NCBI GenBank assembly: GCA_947561715.1
Contig: OX387198.1
Span: 13,330,001 to 13,394,000 of the forward strand
From: Ascidia mentula
Lineage: Eukaryota; Chordata; Ascidiacea; Phlebobranchia; Ascidiidae
Length of the DNA stretch: 64,000 nt
Reading direction: 5' to 3'
Made by a program: the position numbers and the translations under genes. Positions 44,301-56,600 of this stretch are shown piece after piece; position 1 is the stretch's first letter, and each line of letters starts with the position of its first letter. The notes under the pieces are model-generated. The model saw nothing but the letters and a program-made list of their open reading frames with translations. It was not told the DNA's origin and searched no databases.

Positions 44301-47300
44301 CAATCTTAACGGTAACATGAGCGACGACCTTGTCCTTCCCAGCAACACAAGCATCATATTGAATGCAGTTGAGTTTGGAAACAGTCAGAAAGTTGGTGGC
44401 AACGCAAGGCACGTTATTCACACTGCTATAGTGCAAGGAGTGGTATAATGTAATGAGATGGCACCATCTTATTTGAAACGTCGGCAGCTTATTGCGTTGA
44501 AACGTTTGCAAACAATTACTGCTTTCTATACCCATTAGATATGTTAAGTTTCTTCAATTTTCAACCAAATTTTCATAACCGTGATGTCATAACTGTAAAA
44601 TGTTATGCCGTGGTTTGTGTCGACTTTCAACATCCTGCGATTCAACGGCAAACAACGTGACTTACCATAACATTACTTCTTTGGGTTGAATGTTTGGATT
44701 TTGATGTTGAAAAAATATCTTTGCTTTCCATCTGTCAGATGCATAGACGGGGTCGTAACTGAAGGAAAAGACTGTTTAGATGAAGCCGCCTATGAAAAAG
44801 CTTGCAACGTCATAAACAAAGACTGTTTCAGAACCTGCAGAGAAAGATTTCCTGAGCCCGAAGTTGTCAGGGTGAGTGTTTTATTTGGGAATATCTTTTT
44901 TGATTGGTTTCGTCAGTAACTGGTGATATTAGTTGAACTTTTAGTTGAAGATTGGCAACCTAAATGCTAACACGAAATCCCATTGAAATGGCAAAACGTT
45001 TTCTCTTTAGGTAAATTTAGGTTTAGTTCAAGAGCTGGAATTCAAATCACCGAATAATGAAACCAAAATGTAGTAGCGCATGGATGACTAAAGAATTTAA
45101 ACTTATTTGCCCAATTCACCAAAATATCGATTACAATTTTTCTATACTGTTGGTTTGATTTTCGGAAAACAACCTTAATATAAAACTTCTCGCTCCATTT
45201 CAGGCAGAATTATTGTCGTTACAATTTCAATATTGTGTTTATTTATCTTGACAATCCAAAATTCTATTTGCAGAACTGCGTTTTCGATGGGTGCGTTACC
45301 GAAGGCGACCTAAGAACAATCGAACGAGCTATTTCCGACTATGCTGATCAATGCCAAAAGGCAGGCATCGAAGTCTGTAACTGGACAAACGTAACAGGAC
45401 TACGTAAGTATAAAGTTATTGCTTAAAAATACATTTTACTCATCATGAAAATGTTTCCTATCCTAACTGAAAGGTTCTATAATCAAATAATGCGATGCAT
45501 AAAATTGTTTGGCACCATCAGTATCACCGAAACACACCAAATGCAAATATCCAATAATAAATACAAAAACCTATTCTCTGGGAAGAGACCTATGGGTATA
45601 TTTCTTTACGACCTTTGAAATTTCAATCTGACCGAAAATTTTTTATCCTAAAGGGACTAAACTGATATCCCCCGTTTGTTCAAACAACGCATCTAAATAA
45701 CACATCTCAGTAAAATGTTCGTTTTAACACAGCGACTCCGCCCTGTCCCGCCAATTCTCACTATGAACACGAGGGTACAGCTTGTCCAAACACATGTCGT
45801 CGACCAACAGAAGCTGCAAGATGCAAAAAACCTCAAGTGTCAGGTGTACTGATTTTTTTACCGCAAGATTGACCATTTAGTCTTAGTGGGTACAACAACG
45901 AATCCTTTGCAACAAAAAACAAATAAGATATTATATCACACATTGCAACAAAATTATATCACACATTAAATTCTATAAACTTAGTCAGAAAAAATACTAT
46001 TTTTTACCCAGGTTGCGTTTGCAATGATGGCTACGTATTGTCCGGTCTAAAATGCGTTCCACTTACTGATTGCGGGTGCTCAGCAACTGGCGTCTATTAT
46101 GAGGTAAGTTTAGTCTGTTTTCGCAAATCTTTCTTCACAAAAGCCGGTGCACTTTCTGTTTCGCAAAAAAACTTTTTTTACAATAGCCGGTACACTGTAC
46201 GAATAACAAGTTCGACGCAAGAAATAACAAGTTTTGTTGTAATTGCATCAACGTACTAATTCGCACTTAACTTGGCAGAGTAGAACATTTTTTTTTGGTT
46301 TTTCCTGCACATAACTATTTGCAAAATTACCAGTGTATTTCCTGGACCGGCAAATGGCCGAACAAAAGCTTAAGTGTTCCTTAATCTCGGCACCAACACG
46401 CAAATTGAGCGTTTGGTTGTGGCCATATATGGAACACAAGCGCACAGGCGGGAGTAAACAACGTCTGATGTCAAATATATTTACTCATAACATAGTAATT
46501 AGTTTCCTCAAATTTGTTCCAGAGCGGTCACACATTCGTTAGAGCTGGTTGCACAGAAAGATGCACTTGCTCAAGGACTGTCCTCACTTGTACTGCAACA
46601 AGTTGTGGTACAGGTGAAGTTTGTCAAGTGTCACCGACCACCCGGCAGCTGGGCTGCGTAGACACAGGTAAGTGTTTCAGGCCGTTGCTAATATGTATTT
46701 TGGAATATTGAAGCCGCGAGTTTTCATGCTTTACCTCTCCCGTTACTGAAAAGTAATCTTTAGAACAAATTGTTGAAACCTTATCTATTTGATTAATATC
46801 AAAAAAACAGATTTCGGAGATTGCGTGGCTGCTGGATATCCGCATTACGTATCATTTGACGGTTGCCGATTTGACTTCCAAGGGGCGTGCAGATACCTTC
46901 TGTTTGAAGGAACGAATTCCAACACGGGAAATCACCTTTCGGTGGTAACCCAAAATGAATTCCGAAATGGCGTGACGCAGGGTTCATCGCTTAAGTCAGT
47001 CAAAGTCGCTTTTAGTTATGATGGACGTGACGTCACTGTGATGATGAATCGGGACGGAAGCAGAGTTACCGCCACGGTATGAGTATTTTGTTTAAACTGA
47101 ATCGAATGACATTCTTGCGGAGATATATTAGCATACAACATGTATTTCATAATTTACAACAAATAATGTAAACAATTCGATATGAAATATTTGTATGGTA
47201 AATAAATGTAAACGCATGTACTTTGTTCCATAAAACAGCCTACTGCTTTAAACACAATATATATGCAGACAATATAATACACATGATTCGAAATCCTGCA

Positions 47301-50300
47301 GGTTTGGAATTTACTTGTCAATGTGACATTCACCACCATGGATCGAACCATTGGTGGCGTTCAAATCTTCACCAGCGGTAGAAGCCTTGTACTGGAAATT
47401 GAAAACTCTAGAGTGAAATTCAACGGAAATTATCTCAAACTCCGAGTTCCGGGAGCCGTTCGCCGCGTAAGAGAGTTTATAATTAACAATCACATCGTAT
47501 TAAAATAACAAATCACATCGTTAAAAAATCATTGCTAAATTGCACCAAAATAATGCTGTTCACAACACATGGTGCATGAGTCAGTTCACAAACTGTCATT
47601 CTAAAGGAACACCAGAACATTCACTACGGCTTGTTCTGTTGCCAACATTGTTTTCTCTGCTAAGTAACAGAAAGTCAAAGTTTGAAAGCACTTCAGGCAT
47701 CCTTTAAAAAAAATTAAAAGGTGTTAAAAGCAGTAGAAAGGAGTTTTGACGATTGTCAATTTTAACTATTTTAATGATCAAACTAACTACATGCAAAGAG
47801 AGCCCGCTGATTGCTTTTTGCGTAGTAATAAGACATTTCAAACTGTGACAGGTACGCGGACTTTGCGGTGATTTCAACGGTGACCCAACCGATGACTTCC
47901 GAAATGCCAACGGTACTGTGGTCACAAGCGTGAACGATTTCGGCAAAAGCTTTCAAGTTGGAGATTGCGCAACACCAGAACCTCCACCAGAGTTCGTGTG
48001 TTCCGACACTGATAGGGCGCTATAGTAAGAATTGCTTTCATAGTAAGAAATAGAATGTGCCGAAGACGTAATTTTATTATAATTTGTATTTGGAAAAACG
48101 TAGTACATAAAGCGGTAAATTTTTGGGAACTCAGAAAATATTTGCACAATATTTTTGCCTAATTTTCATGATGTTTGATTGTTGATTGTCATTGTCATAT
48201 TTTCAGACAATTAACATCGCATTTACAGAAAACTTTTGTAATAAAGGCTCGTGTTATGATGGTTGTTTATTCTATATATAAGACGGAACATTATTTCCAG
48301 CGCACCAACCTGCAACATTTTCAAAGCAACGTCAGAGGTCTTCGCCGCTTGCTCCTCGGTTGTTAACTTCACCGCCCTCTTCAACGATTGTCTGTATGAT
48401 GTTTGTGCAACTCGCGGAAACATCACTATAGTGAAAGACGTAAGTTAGGTTTCTACGTGTTTGTAGAACTTTGGTAGTTGTAAAAATGAGCAATTATTTC
48501 TTGGTAGTGTTTAACTCACATTTTTTGTAACTAAAAAATTTAGCGGGTGCTTGATAGCGTGTATTTTGTTGAATGTCTGTCGTCTCTTGATTTCGTTCCT
48601 TTTTCAAAAGAGGAGCAGAAAAAAATCAAGACACGCATCCCGCTGCAATAAGCTTAAGGATGGCATCCGCCACAGGTTCATATTTTTAGTTTTCCGTCCA
48701 ATTCGCATATTTCGCACTAATAGCATTTATTGTGTGTTCTTTTTCGCGACACAGATGTTAACTTTTTGTATCGTTTCGGGATTGTAGGTTTTAGACCGAG
48801 CATTGGAGGATTGTCGTGCAGAGGATGTGCCTTTGTGTGATGCGCGGGAACAACTGAATATGACTGAATCAGAATGTCCTTCAAATTCACATTATGAGAC
48901 TTGTTCCACCGGGTGCCCGAATTCTTGCAGCGACCCATCTGCCGAGGACAGGTAAAACCAATAATACAAAATGCTCTTTACCAGTTGCTTAACATTTCAA
49001 AACCTAAAACCACGTGTTTCATATCACCTGATGTTTACTAAGGGTTGTTTACCTGAACGTAACGGAAACCGTTTTGATGCACCCATATTACCACAACAAC
49101 ACATTGCACTAAATATTATAAAGTACCAAACAATAGTCATGTCTCAAACTGTCCTTAAACAACTCGCAAGGTTCGCTTTAAAGTTGTAACTTGTTTTTAG
49201 TTGGCGAAGTTCGAAGGTAACAGAACATTCTCGAATTTCAGTCTAAATCGTTTGAAAGGAAAAATGCAGGAGATTCAAAAATCTGCAAACCATAAACTTT
49301 CTCATATCAGAAAGTTGGTAAATTTTGTATCACGGTATCGCCATTGCAGGTGCGCTTTGCCAACTGTTGACGGATGCGTTTGCAACTTTGGTTATGTTTG
49401 GGAAAATGGAGTTTGTGTTCGACCGGATTCATGTGGATGTTACCCCGACGACAGGGTATATGTTCCTCAAGGTAATGGCTACTCGAAGACTATAATGTGG
49501 GGCAGTTATCATAGTTTTAGTTTCATTTCCGAACTTCTTGATTATTTCCTGTTCCAATTCCAAACTACTCCATGTTCCAGAACGAGTTTGATTTTCTATT
49601 TTTGTAAAACACAAACCCGGCGCTTTATAACTTCTCATATCAGTAGGGTTGCAGGGTGGTCTTCTATAATATTTGCGGGGAATCTGTTTTGATAATTTTC
49701 CAATTATTTCTATCTACAGGTTTTACTGAGACAACTTCCGACTGTTCTCATCGCTGTGCTTGTAACGGACCGAATAAATGGGAGTGCAACGATTTAAGCT
49801 GCTCCGGTGAAGAGGAATGCGTGGCAGTGGGAGGCGACTACAGATGTCTGGTGTCGGTGTGTAACATTTGTTATTAAAATGTATTTATCTATAGCATTTT
49901 TCACGTGATGTTGGTTGACTTAAGTCAGAGTTTATTATGTGACGCCTCGGATTCAAACGTCAAAATAGAAAATTTTAATTTAGGAAGTTGGATTAACTAC
50001 GTATAAACTATTGGGATGATTTGAATCAAAGTTTTAATCTAGATTGAATTCAATAAGGTACAGAAAAAACGGAAATTGTACTTTTACAATTTGTGTTGTA
50101 TACTGTATGCGTTCGACATAATAGTAGATAACCATAGCTGCATTATTTTAATACGAGTGGAAACTTGTTTACAGAATGCAGAGTGCTTGGTCTGGGGCAA
50201 CTCGTTCGTTTCCACCTTTGATGGACGTCAATACAACTTTCATGGAAGTTGCCAATACATCGCCATGGGGTAACAAATTATAATTTTTCCATATGTGGTC

Positions 50301-53300
50301 AGCTAAGAGTTACGACTAATAATCTTTTTTCGTGGAATTGGAAAAAAAACATGTTTCAGTATTCGTTACTCATAGTTAAAGTCTAATGAACTTTAGTTGC
50401 GTTTGGTTTGATGTTACAAGTCACGTCTCGGCTAATAAAAGCATACCCGACTCGAGACAATCATAAAGTTACAAAGCCGAGCAAAATTTTCGATTGATAA
50501 TTATCGTTTTTGGTAACATATTTAACTGGAAACCGTGATAACACATCTGATGCTAAACGAAGACATGTTGAAGTTAAAATAAACTTCGAAGTCGTATCTA
50601 TTTTGCTTCATTTCCAAATCCTGATAGCGTTCCCTATTAATTAAAGAATTCGACGTAGTGGTGCTGTAACGTAATGCAAGCCGAAAAACAAATTTTGGAA
50701 GCACTTCCATATAGTGAAAATATTTGTTTTGCAAAGGAGCGTTTAATTGTAATTGTAATGACATGCGACCACCTGTGTAGGGTTTTGGGAAGTGAGGAAC
50801 TCGGCATTCCGACATTCAGGGTCACTGTACAACGCAACCATAAGTTGGCAAATGGAAAACGTGGCTTGTTTGTAACACTCACAACGATCAGCGAACCTCG
50901 CTTCGAAGTCCTAATGCACTCCCAATGGAATTTCGTAAAGGTTATTATTTTTGTTGAGGCATTTGTCATAATCAACATGCGCTTATCTACATTCAAGTGT
51001 GCTTGTGTGGAAGTAATTTTTGGAACGTGCATTGTTCTTCATGGCTGTTATTTAAACAAACAACCACGTACTTAGTTAAATTCACAAAATGGTTGCCACA
51101 GCATATTCTTCATGTTACGCTAAACTATTTTTTTTACCAAGCTACACTTTTCCATTCAGCAAAACTGACCTAATTTTCCTTGGGCAGGTCGACGATCTGG
51201 ACGTTCTTCCAGGAAGCAATTACCGTGGAGTGCATTTCATCTCACGAGGCAGCTTCATGACCGTTCGTTTCGAGTTTGGTATCACCCTGCGACTCAGCTC
51301 AATGGATGGGTAAATTATACATCCCAAATTTCAGTTCAGTCAATGCAACAATTGTTGGGTAACTTTAAGGCGGAATTTGTTGGTTTAATCGACGCGTTTT
51401 CAAAAGGATTTGTCAACTATCAGATTTAGTTCTATGGACACTGAGAATCCATCTAGGAAATCTTTTCATACAGATTAGTTTAATTATGTGGCCATAAACT
51501 ATTTGATTTAGCGCTCTTACACATAGTAATTTTACGGAATTGTTTGACCAGTATTGCCACCTACAATACATTTAGTGGTGATTTAGTTGTGAAGTATTTT
51601 AAAATCCTATATGACCACGATTTAATGATAGAGAAAACTAATACGTAAGAACTCTAAATAAAAAGATGTAATGAACTAAGGTCTAATTATTTTTTCAGCC
51701 TTGTGATTTCGGTTAGCGGACTGCTTCGTGACCGAACCACAGGTCTCTGCGGCACATTTGACAACAACCCACACAACGACTACATCATGGACGCCGACGG
51801 CACTCTGGCGAGTGGAGTTGCTCAATTTGGAAACGCATGGAAGTGGCCAAATGTTCCCGACAACACGTGAGTACAATTAGCTAACAGAAAATACAAAAAG
51901 GACACGCTGGGCGGACAATGTCTAAAAGTTTTTTTATTGTTTTAATTGAAGGATGTAACATGCCGATTTAGAAGCACACAATACTCAGTCACACTCATAT
52001 TGCCCAAAACCTACTTTAACATTTGTTTTTGCCAAACTAGCGTTCAAGATTAGTTTAGTTCCTCGCGCAACTTTTTTTATTTATTAGGTGTAGTGATGGA
52101 CGCGAAAGCCTCCCTTGTCCGAACTCCCGATTCCTCGACTACTTACAAGGTCCCAGCTCTTGTGGAGTGCTCGACAGCGCCATCTTCGACTCGTGTCGAT
52201 CAGTCGTCGACAAAACCGCTCACCAGTGGGCGCGCGTGAATTCGCTTTGTAACGCAGGACGATGTGATGAAGTTGATTTCCTTCATGCCATCGAAACCAC
52301 CTTGTTTGGATTTATCACCGAGTGTGTTGTACGAGGCGGGACTTTCCCAACCGGTGTTCGCCCGTGGATCGGATTTAGAGCCACGTGTCTGGAAAATTCT
52401 CATTACGAAGAAGGGGCTTCCCCTTGCCAACCAACGTGTTCTGACAAGGATGGTTCGATGTGTCTTGGATGGAGAGAGTTGGTCCGCGCACCTGTGGTTG
52501 AAGGTAAAAAACGATGGAAACAAAATAAATAAAATCGGCCTATTGCGAAATTGCCTTGTTAAAGAAAAATTGAGCTGGAGAAACTCGATGGTCTTCAGTA
52601 CGTAATTCGTATGGTGGCAGCTGAATTATGTCGACCTCAATTTGCTGTTTTGTTTGTCAGGATGTTTGTGCGACGAAGGTTATATCTTCAGCGCAGGGGA
52701 ATGTGTTCCGTTGAACAAGTGCGGTTGTTTATCTGAGGGACTTTTCTATAAGGTAATCTTCTACTCACTTAATTCAATTAACTTAAAAATGTTTTGGTGT
52801 AAATTACCTAGCCATAAACATCCCCAGTTATAATTGTGTGTGGATCGGATATTTCCTACATCTTTGGTAAACCAAACACTGAAGCAACGTTTTGGTGCAT
52901 AACATGCCCCCTACGTTGGTGAAACAAGAAACTATTATTTTCTATTTGGATATTTTCACACAAGGAAATATTTCAAGGTATTTCGTAGCTCAGGCTGCTC
53001 TGTTTCATTTTTACTCCATGTTAAATTCAGCACGGTCATTGCCAAGCAGATGCCAGATGCGAGCAAAAGTGTCAGTGTCGCAACGGGGATTGGGATTGTG
53101 AACGTGATACTTGCCTTACGGATGAAATATGCGGACTTAGAGACGGAGAATGGGGATGCCACTACACTGGTTAATTTTTAATACCTTTTGTGAAAGCTGG
53201 ATTGTGTTTGTTCATACTTTGCAGCAATTTTACCAGCTATTATGCATCTGGCAGCGGAATTAATTCAAGAACCAATCCTATAAAAAATAATTCCTTCAGA

Positions 53301-55051
53301 TTTATGCAAGCACGACAATGGTGGCTGCAGTCAAAACTGTTCTACGTCCAACGGCACGACCATTTGCAGCTGTTACCCTGGTTACGCGCTTGGCGAAGAC
53401 GGAAAAACATGTTTCCGAATCAGTAAGTAATCATGTGTCCTAATTGTTGTTACATGCCTTGTTGCATTTACGCATCTCTCCGGATATAACATGACACATA
53501 CCAGTAAACAAACCTAATGAAGTCTTGCTTAGGGGCAGAGGAAACGTCGGAAAAATGAAATACGTTAATTTATGTCAGAGGAGCAATCCTGTTTAAATTG
53601 TACTTGCAAACTACCATTTTTTGTGACTTACACAGCCAAATAACTTTCTCATTACAGTAAAACAACAGTTTGACGGTGTTTGACCACCAACAAAATGTGT
53701 GGTGCAAACTAAAACAACCATACACCAACAAAAAGTCTCACTGTTAGTGGACTTGATTTCGATGGAAAAAAATTCCTCCTTAATTTTCGGTTGCAGAACG
53801 ACTTTTATTTTTTATAACACAATATGCTCGCTAGTCGAAATGACAAAAAAATGAAAATTTAATGTTCTGTAGCATTCGATTGTCCGTCTGCTATAAAAGA
53901 ATCAGGAGACGATTTCGGCAGTGGATTCATCTACACAAGGACTTTCCTCGCCGAATCTTTTACTCCAGGTATGCTTAGAAATACCTTTCAGGTGGTATAT
54001 TTTCACACAAATTTGTGCATGCAATTTGCCAGGAAACTTAATGTTAGTTCTGTTTGAATTGAGTCAAATCAACCACAATCATATCGTATAAAAAAAATGT
54101 TCAAGTAGTGGTGAAAATTTAAATTATTCCATTAATTATTTCTTATTGAACATAGGCCTATGGTGAAATAACTATTTGTCGTCAAATATTTTAATGAATG
54201 TCCATTTTGCCTTTTTTAGAAATCGTTTATTCGTGATATTCCGGCCATATAAACTTCTTAGTAGATATTGATATTTATGGCATCCACAAAAACTTTTTTT
54301 CTTTATTTAAAAGCTTGCACTCTGACCTGGACTACCTGGTTCGATACTGACAATCCAACAGGATGTGGGGATGATGAGAGCTGGAAGAGGATCAGAAGTC
54401 ACCATCCTGATACTGAATGTGATCACCCGGTTGCGGTTGACAAGAAAATCATTGCTTTGCGTTCACCAGGGTAAATTATTTGGTTCCATTAACCTTGTTA
54501 CATGTCTAAATTTTGTTTGTGTCAAGTGTTGACACACCGCAAAATTATTACATTTATTACATCCTTCCTGCATGGATCGACAAAAGTCTACAAATATGTC
54601 AAAAATTTTAATATCCTCGCGTGATAACCTGTACAACAAAATTATTAATCATTTGTAGCAACGTGTTATAGAATTTACTGTCATTCAGGCACTTTCCTTG
54701 ACGCAACACAAGCCCGAACTTATGGCAAAGTATTAGAGTATGAACTTGTTAATAACATGGGGTGCCATGATGGATTTAAACTCGAGATTGCCGACTTCGT
54801 GTGTTGCAACCACGTTAAACCCCCAATCTGTATATTTTTAATTTTGTATCAATACGTAATGTACTTTAATGTCATACTTAACTTTTGTTGATACTAATGG
54901 CGATATGTGTAACGTGCTTCTTTGCAGAACTGTCTTTAATGTGACACTTCGCTACGATTCACCGGAAGAGGGAGTTATGTGCGACAACACCGACCAAGAA
55001 GATGGCAACCTGTGTCCAGACTACAAGATCAGGTTCCTTTGCGTGTCGTAA
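35778..55051 (+). CDS. Large secreted vWA-sushi-3x(vWD-C8-TIL)-EGF-WxxW protein
   Basis: A 42-exon model, all phases checked, gives 6204 coding bases, about 2067 residues. Order: signal peptide (exon 1), helical region, vWA (about 175-370), beta-rich linker (370-673), sushi (674-732), three vWD-C8-TIL-VWC-like assemblies (733-1117, 1118-1506, 1507-1901), EGF (1902-1942), WxxW (about 1975-2067), stop at 55049-55051. vWD-C8-TIL repeats are typical of zonadhesin, FCGBP, otogelin and gel-forming mucins; the vWA front end is hemicentin/VWA7-like; the WxxW end is shared with mucin-2-type proteins and CILP. All are extracellular and disulphide-rich, so a matrix, egg-coat or mucus role is inferred. 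Introns 17 and 19 appear to begin with GC. The exact fusion is not one I recognise from a named gene. Confidence 0.9.
41407..41636. repeat. Junction repeat R3 (in intron 11 of the large gene)
   Basis: Third copy of the junction repeat; identity to R1 and R2 stops after ACATTGTTCACTTC. It has a few extra bases near 41575. Its position inside intron 11 is what a crossover between an upstream repeat and this one would need. Confidence 0.9.
41673..42986 (+). other. Block 2 of the large gene: beta-rich linker and sushi (exons 12-15)
   Basis: Exons 41673-41801, 42062-42150, 42332-42497 and 42809-42986. Exon 12 continues the hemicentin-like linker ([11 protein letters not shown]). Exons 13 and 14 give [13 protein letters not shown] and [16 protein letters not shown], Ig/cadherin-like strands. 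Exon 15 is a sushi/CCP module: [29 protein letters not shown] and [15 protein letters not shown], with the usual four cysteines and a Trp. Confidence 0.85.
43137..46667 (+). other. Block 3 of the large gene: vWD-C8-TIL-VWC-like assembly 1 (exons 16-24)
   Basis: Exons 43137-43282, 43633-43740, 43888-44059, 44291-44408, 44739-44871, 45274-45403, 45733-45843, 46012-46103, 46523-46667. vWD landmarks are [20 protein letters not shown] and [14 protein letters not shown]8 follows (CIDGVV to VCNWTN), then TIL ([38 protein letters not shown]) and a Cys-rich VWC-like tail. Donors after 43740 (GCAAGT) and 44408 (GCACGT) are GC rather than GT; both keep phase. Confidence 0.85.
46811..49856 (+). other. 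Block 4 of the large gene: vWD-C8-TIL-VWC-like assembly 2 (exons 25-31)
   Basis: Exons 46811-47076, 47302-47466, 47852-48024, 48301-48439, 48788-48951, 49350-49471, 49720-49856 (last donor could be six bases earlier). v[22 protein letters not shown] and [15 protein letters not shown]8: [18 protein letters not shown] and [41 protein letters not shown] and [12 protein letters not shown]-like: [20 protein letters not shown]. Confidence 0.87.
50175..53169 (+). other. Block 5 of the large gene: vWD-C8-TIL-VWC-like assembly 3 (exons 32-38)
   Basis: Exons 50175-50269, 50781-50934, 51188-51309, 51699-51866, 52088-52503, 52661-52752, 53031-53169. v[22 protein letters not shown] and [14 protein letters not shown]. 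Exon 36 (416 bases) holds the whole C8 plus the first half of TIL, unlike assemblies 1 and 2 where two or three exons do this. GC content is higher in this exon. TIL ends [20 protein letters not shown]. The VWC-like tail has [14 protein letters not shown]. Confidence 0.87.
53300..55051 (+). other. Block 6 of the large gene: EGF and WxxW C-terminus (exons 39-42)
   Basis: Exons 53300-53422 ([32 protein letters not shown]), 53873-53968 (linker), 54314-54470 (WxxW first half: [29 protein letters not shown]) and 54928-55051 (second half: [24 protein letters not shown], stop). The last join restores the WxxW domain in phase. AATAAA sites near 55317 and 55371 could end the transcript. Confidence 0.85.
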
Positions 55052-55734
55052 TTGACACGTGATCCGCGCAACTACCAATGATGGTTTCCCAACACATTTT
55101 TCTTTATTGCTTGTATTCGCTATTCGCTCGATATTTGTATTATAGCTTTTCGCAGCATTATTCTTGAAACATGCAAAAATGTCGCTCATGCATTTAATAG
55201 TGCATTTGTTTAACCGAAATTAGCGTTTCCCTAAACCGGCTAACGCCCAGGCTACTCCGCACTGACAACCTATCGCAAAGACCTAGAGTCACACGACCAA
55301 GGTGTCTACTTTTGTAATAAAATAGGAAGACGCTAATAGGTATACAAGAGTAAAACGGTAAAAGTAGGAATAAAACAACGTTTGTTCCAAAACAAAAAGG
55401 ACATTCCACTGCAACTAGCGTTCGACAACAATTACTTCTCGCAACTACCAAAATCAAAAACAGTGTTTTCCACTCGCCACCACCAGAGAACTGACCCGAC
55501 TTATCCATCAATCATTCCGCCGCCAGCACGTTAACCAATTACTGCGTTTGCCACGCATGCATGACCGCTCGGGCGTATAAAATCAAGTAAAAGAATATGG
55601 ATCTACTGTAGATTTTGTCCATTCACGACAAAACTTGCAAAATCGTTATGCGCAACTTTAAAATTTTACTCCGTGGTTCGTGGCGAAATATTTCAACCTC
55701 CTGCGATTCAGCAGAGACTTTCGAGTTAACAGAG
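55052..55734. other. 3' flank of the large gene
   Basis: No further exon recognised. Contains two AATAAA hexamers (about 55317 and 55371) that could serve polyadenylation. Confidence 0.4.
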
Positions 55735-56600
55735 TTTTGATGTTTAAACGACGTGCTCACATTTTTGCGTAGGTTGACTCTGCTTTGAAAGCCATGCTGG
55801 TAACAGCCTATTGACTTAACTTTGAGCAACTTAATTCTGCACCAGCACTGTTACATTTTTCGGTACAGGTTTGATATGAACCCATGTTAAATTTCGCTAT
55901 CCCTCCAGCTCAACCGTTTAGCTGCGCAATGTAACTGCAATGATACAGTCAATAAAATCACATGGTTGTCTGGTGTTTCCGCAAGCTGATCAACAAATCA
56001 TTTATTTTGTTAAAGACAACTTTTGAAGGGAAATTTCAACGAAATGTAACGAGCGTCCAGCAATACATAGGAGTGCCTACAGCCAGAATGGCAACATAAC
56101 ACTTTATGTCTTGTCAGAAAATATATAAAATTTATTATAACGGTTTCATGTTTGCAGGTTATTCACATAAAAAGAATTTTAAAGTTACATGCATCCAGCA
56201 AAATCCAATTAAACGCGTATCATTTACATCACATAAACATTTTTATCCTACTAGCCGTTTGGTCAAAACACGGATATCTAGCGCCCTTAAACGGACACAA
56301 ATAGTTTTGTATACTAGACTTCTGCGCAAACTAAACAGAAATATGAGATATTATCCAGGACACGTGGCTAACCATGCCTAAACCGTACTTTCCTTTAAAG
56401 TAATTAAATACAGGTAGGCCTATGTCGCGACCATTTTGGTCACTGATTACACTATATACTGGGACCATAACCTACACATGACACATAACGAAATCAAGTT
56501 GTCTCAACTCATGTCGGTTTTGCTAGAATAAAATCAAAACCACATTTGGTGAATTTTGTGCTGTGAGTTTATTGTCACATGTTCGCTGTAGTAAATGTAA
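55735..56600. repeat. Dispersed repeat shared with the 19.6-20.6 kb region
   Basis: Diverged copy of sequence at 19650-20600 (and 24156-24840 in tandem unit 2). Landmarks in the same order are ACGACGTGCTCACATTT, AGCCATGCTGGTAACA, ACATGGTTGTCTGGTGTT, CACGGATATCTAGCG and GAAATCAAGTTGTCTCAACT. No coding capacity is evident. Confidence 0.8.

Noticed and set aside
49201-49692. Open frame of 163 codons
   Set aside because: It contains true exon 30 (49350-49471) but the flanks are intron read-through; splice sites and phase define the exon.
50674-51075. Open frame of 133 codons
   Set aside because: It merely reads through exon 33 and its introns; the exon borders 50781-50934 explain the coding part.
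52167-52605. Overlapping frames of 121, 107 and 113 codons
   Set aside because: Shadows of exon 36, whose GC-richer sequence keeps other frames open by chance.
54689-54800. Possible exon with [13 protein letters not shown] between exons 41 and 42
   Set aside because: After its acceptor the required phase meets a stop within four codons, while exon 41 joins exon 42 directly and completes the WxxW domain. It could be a decayed duplicate.
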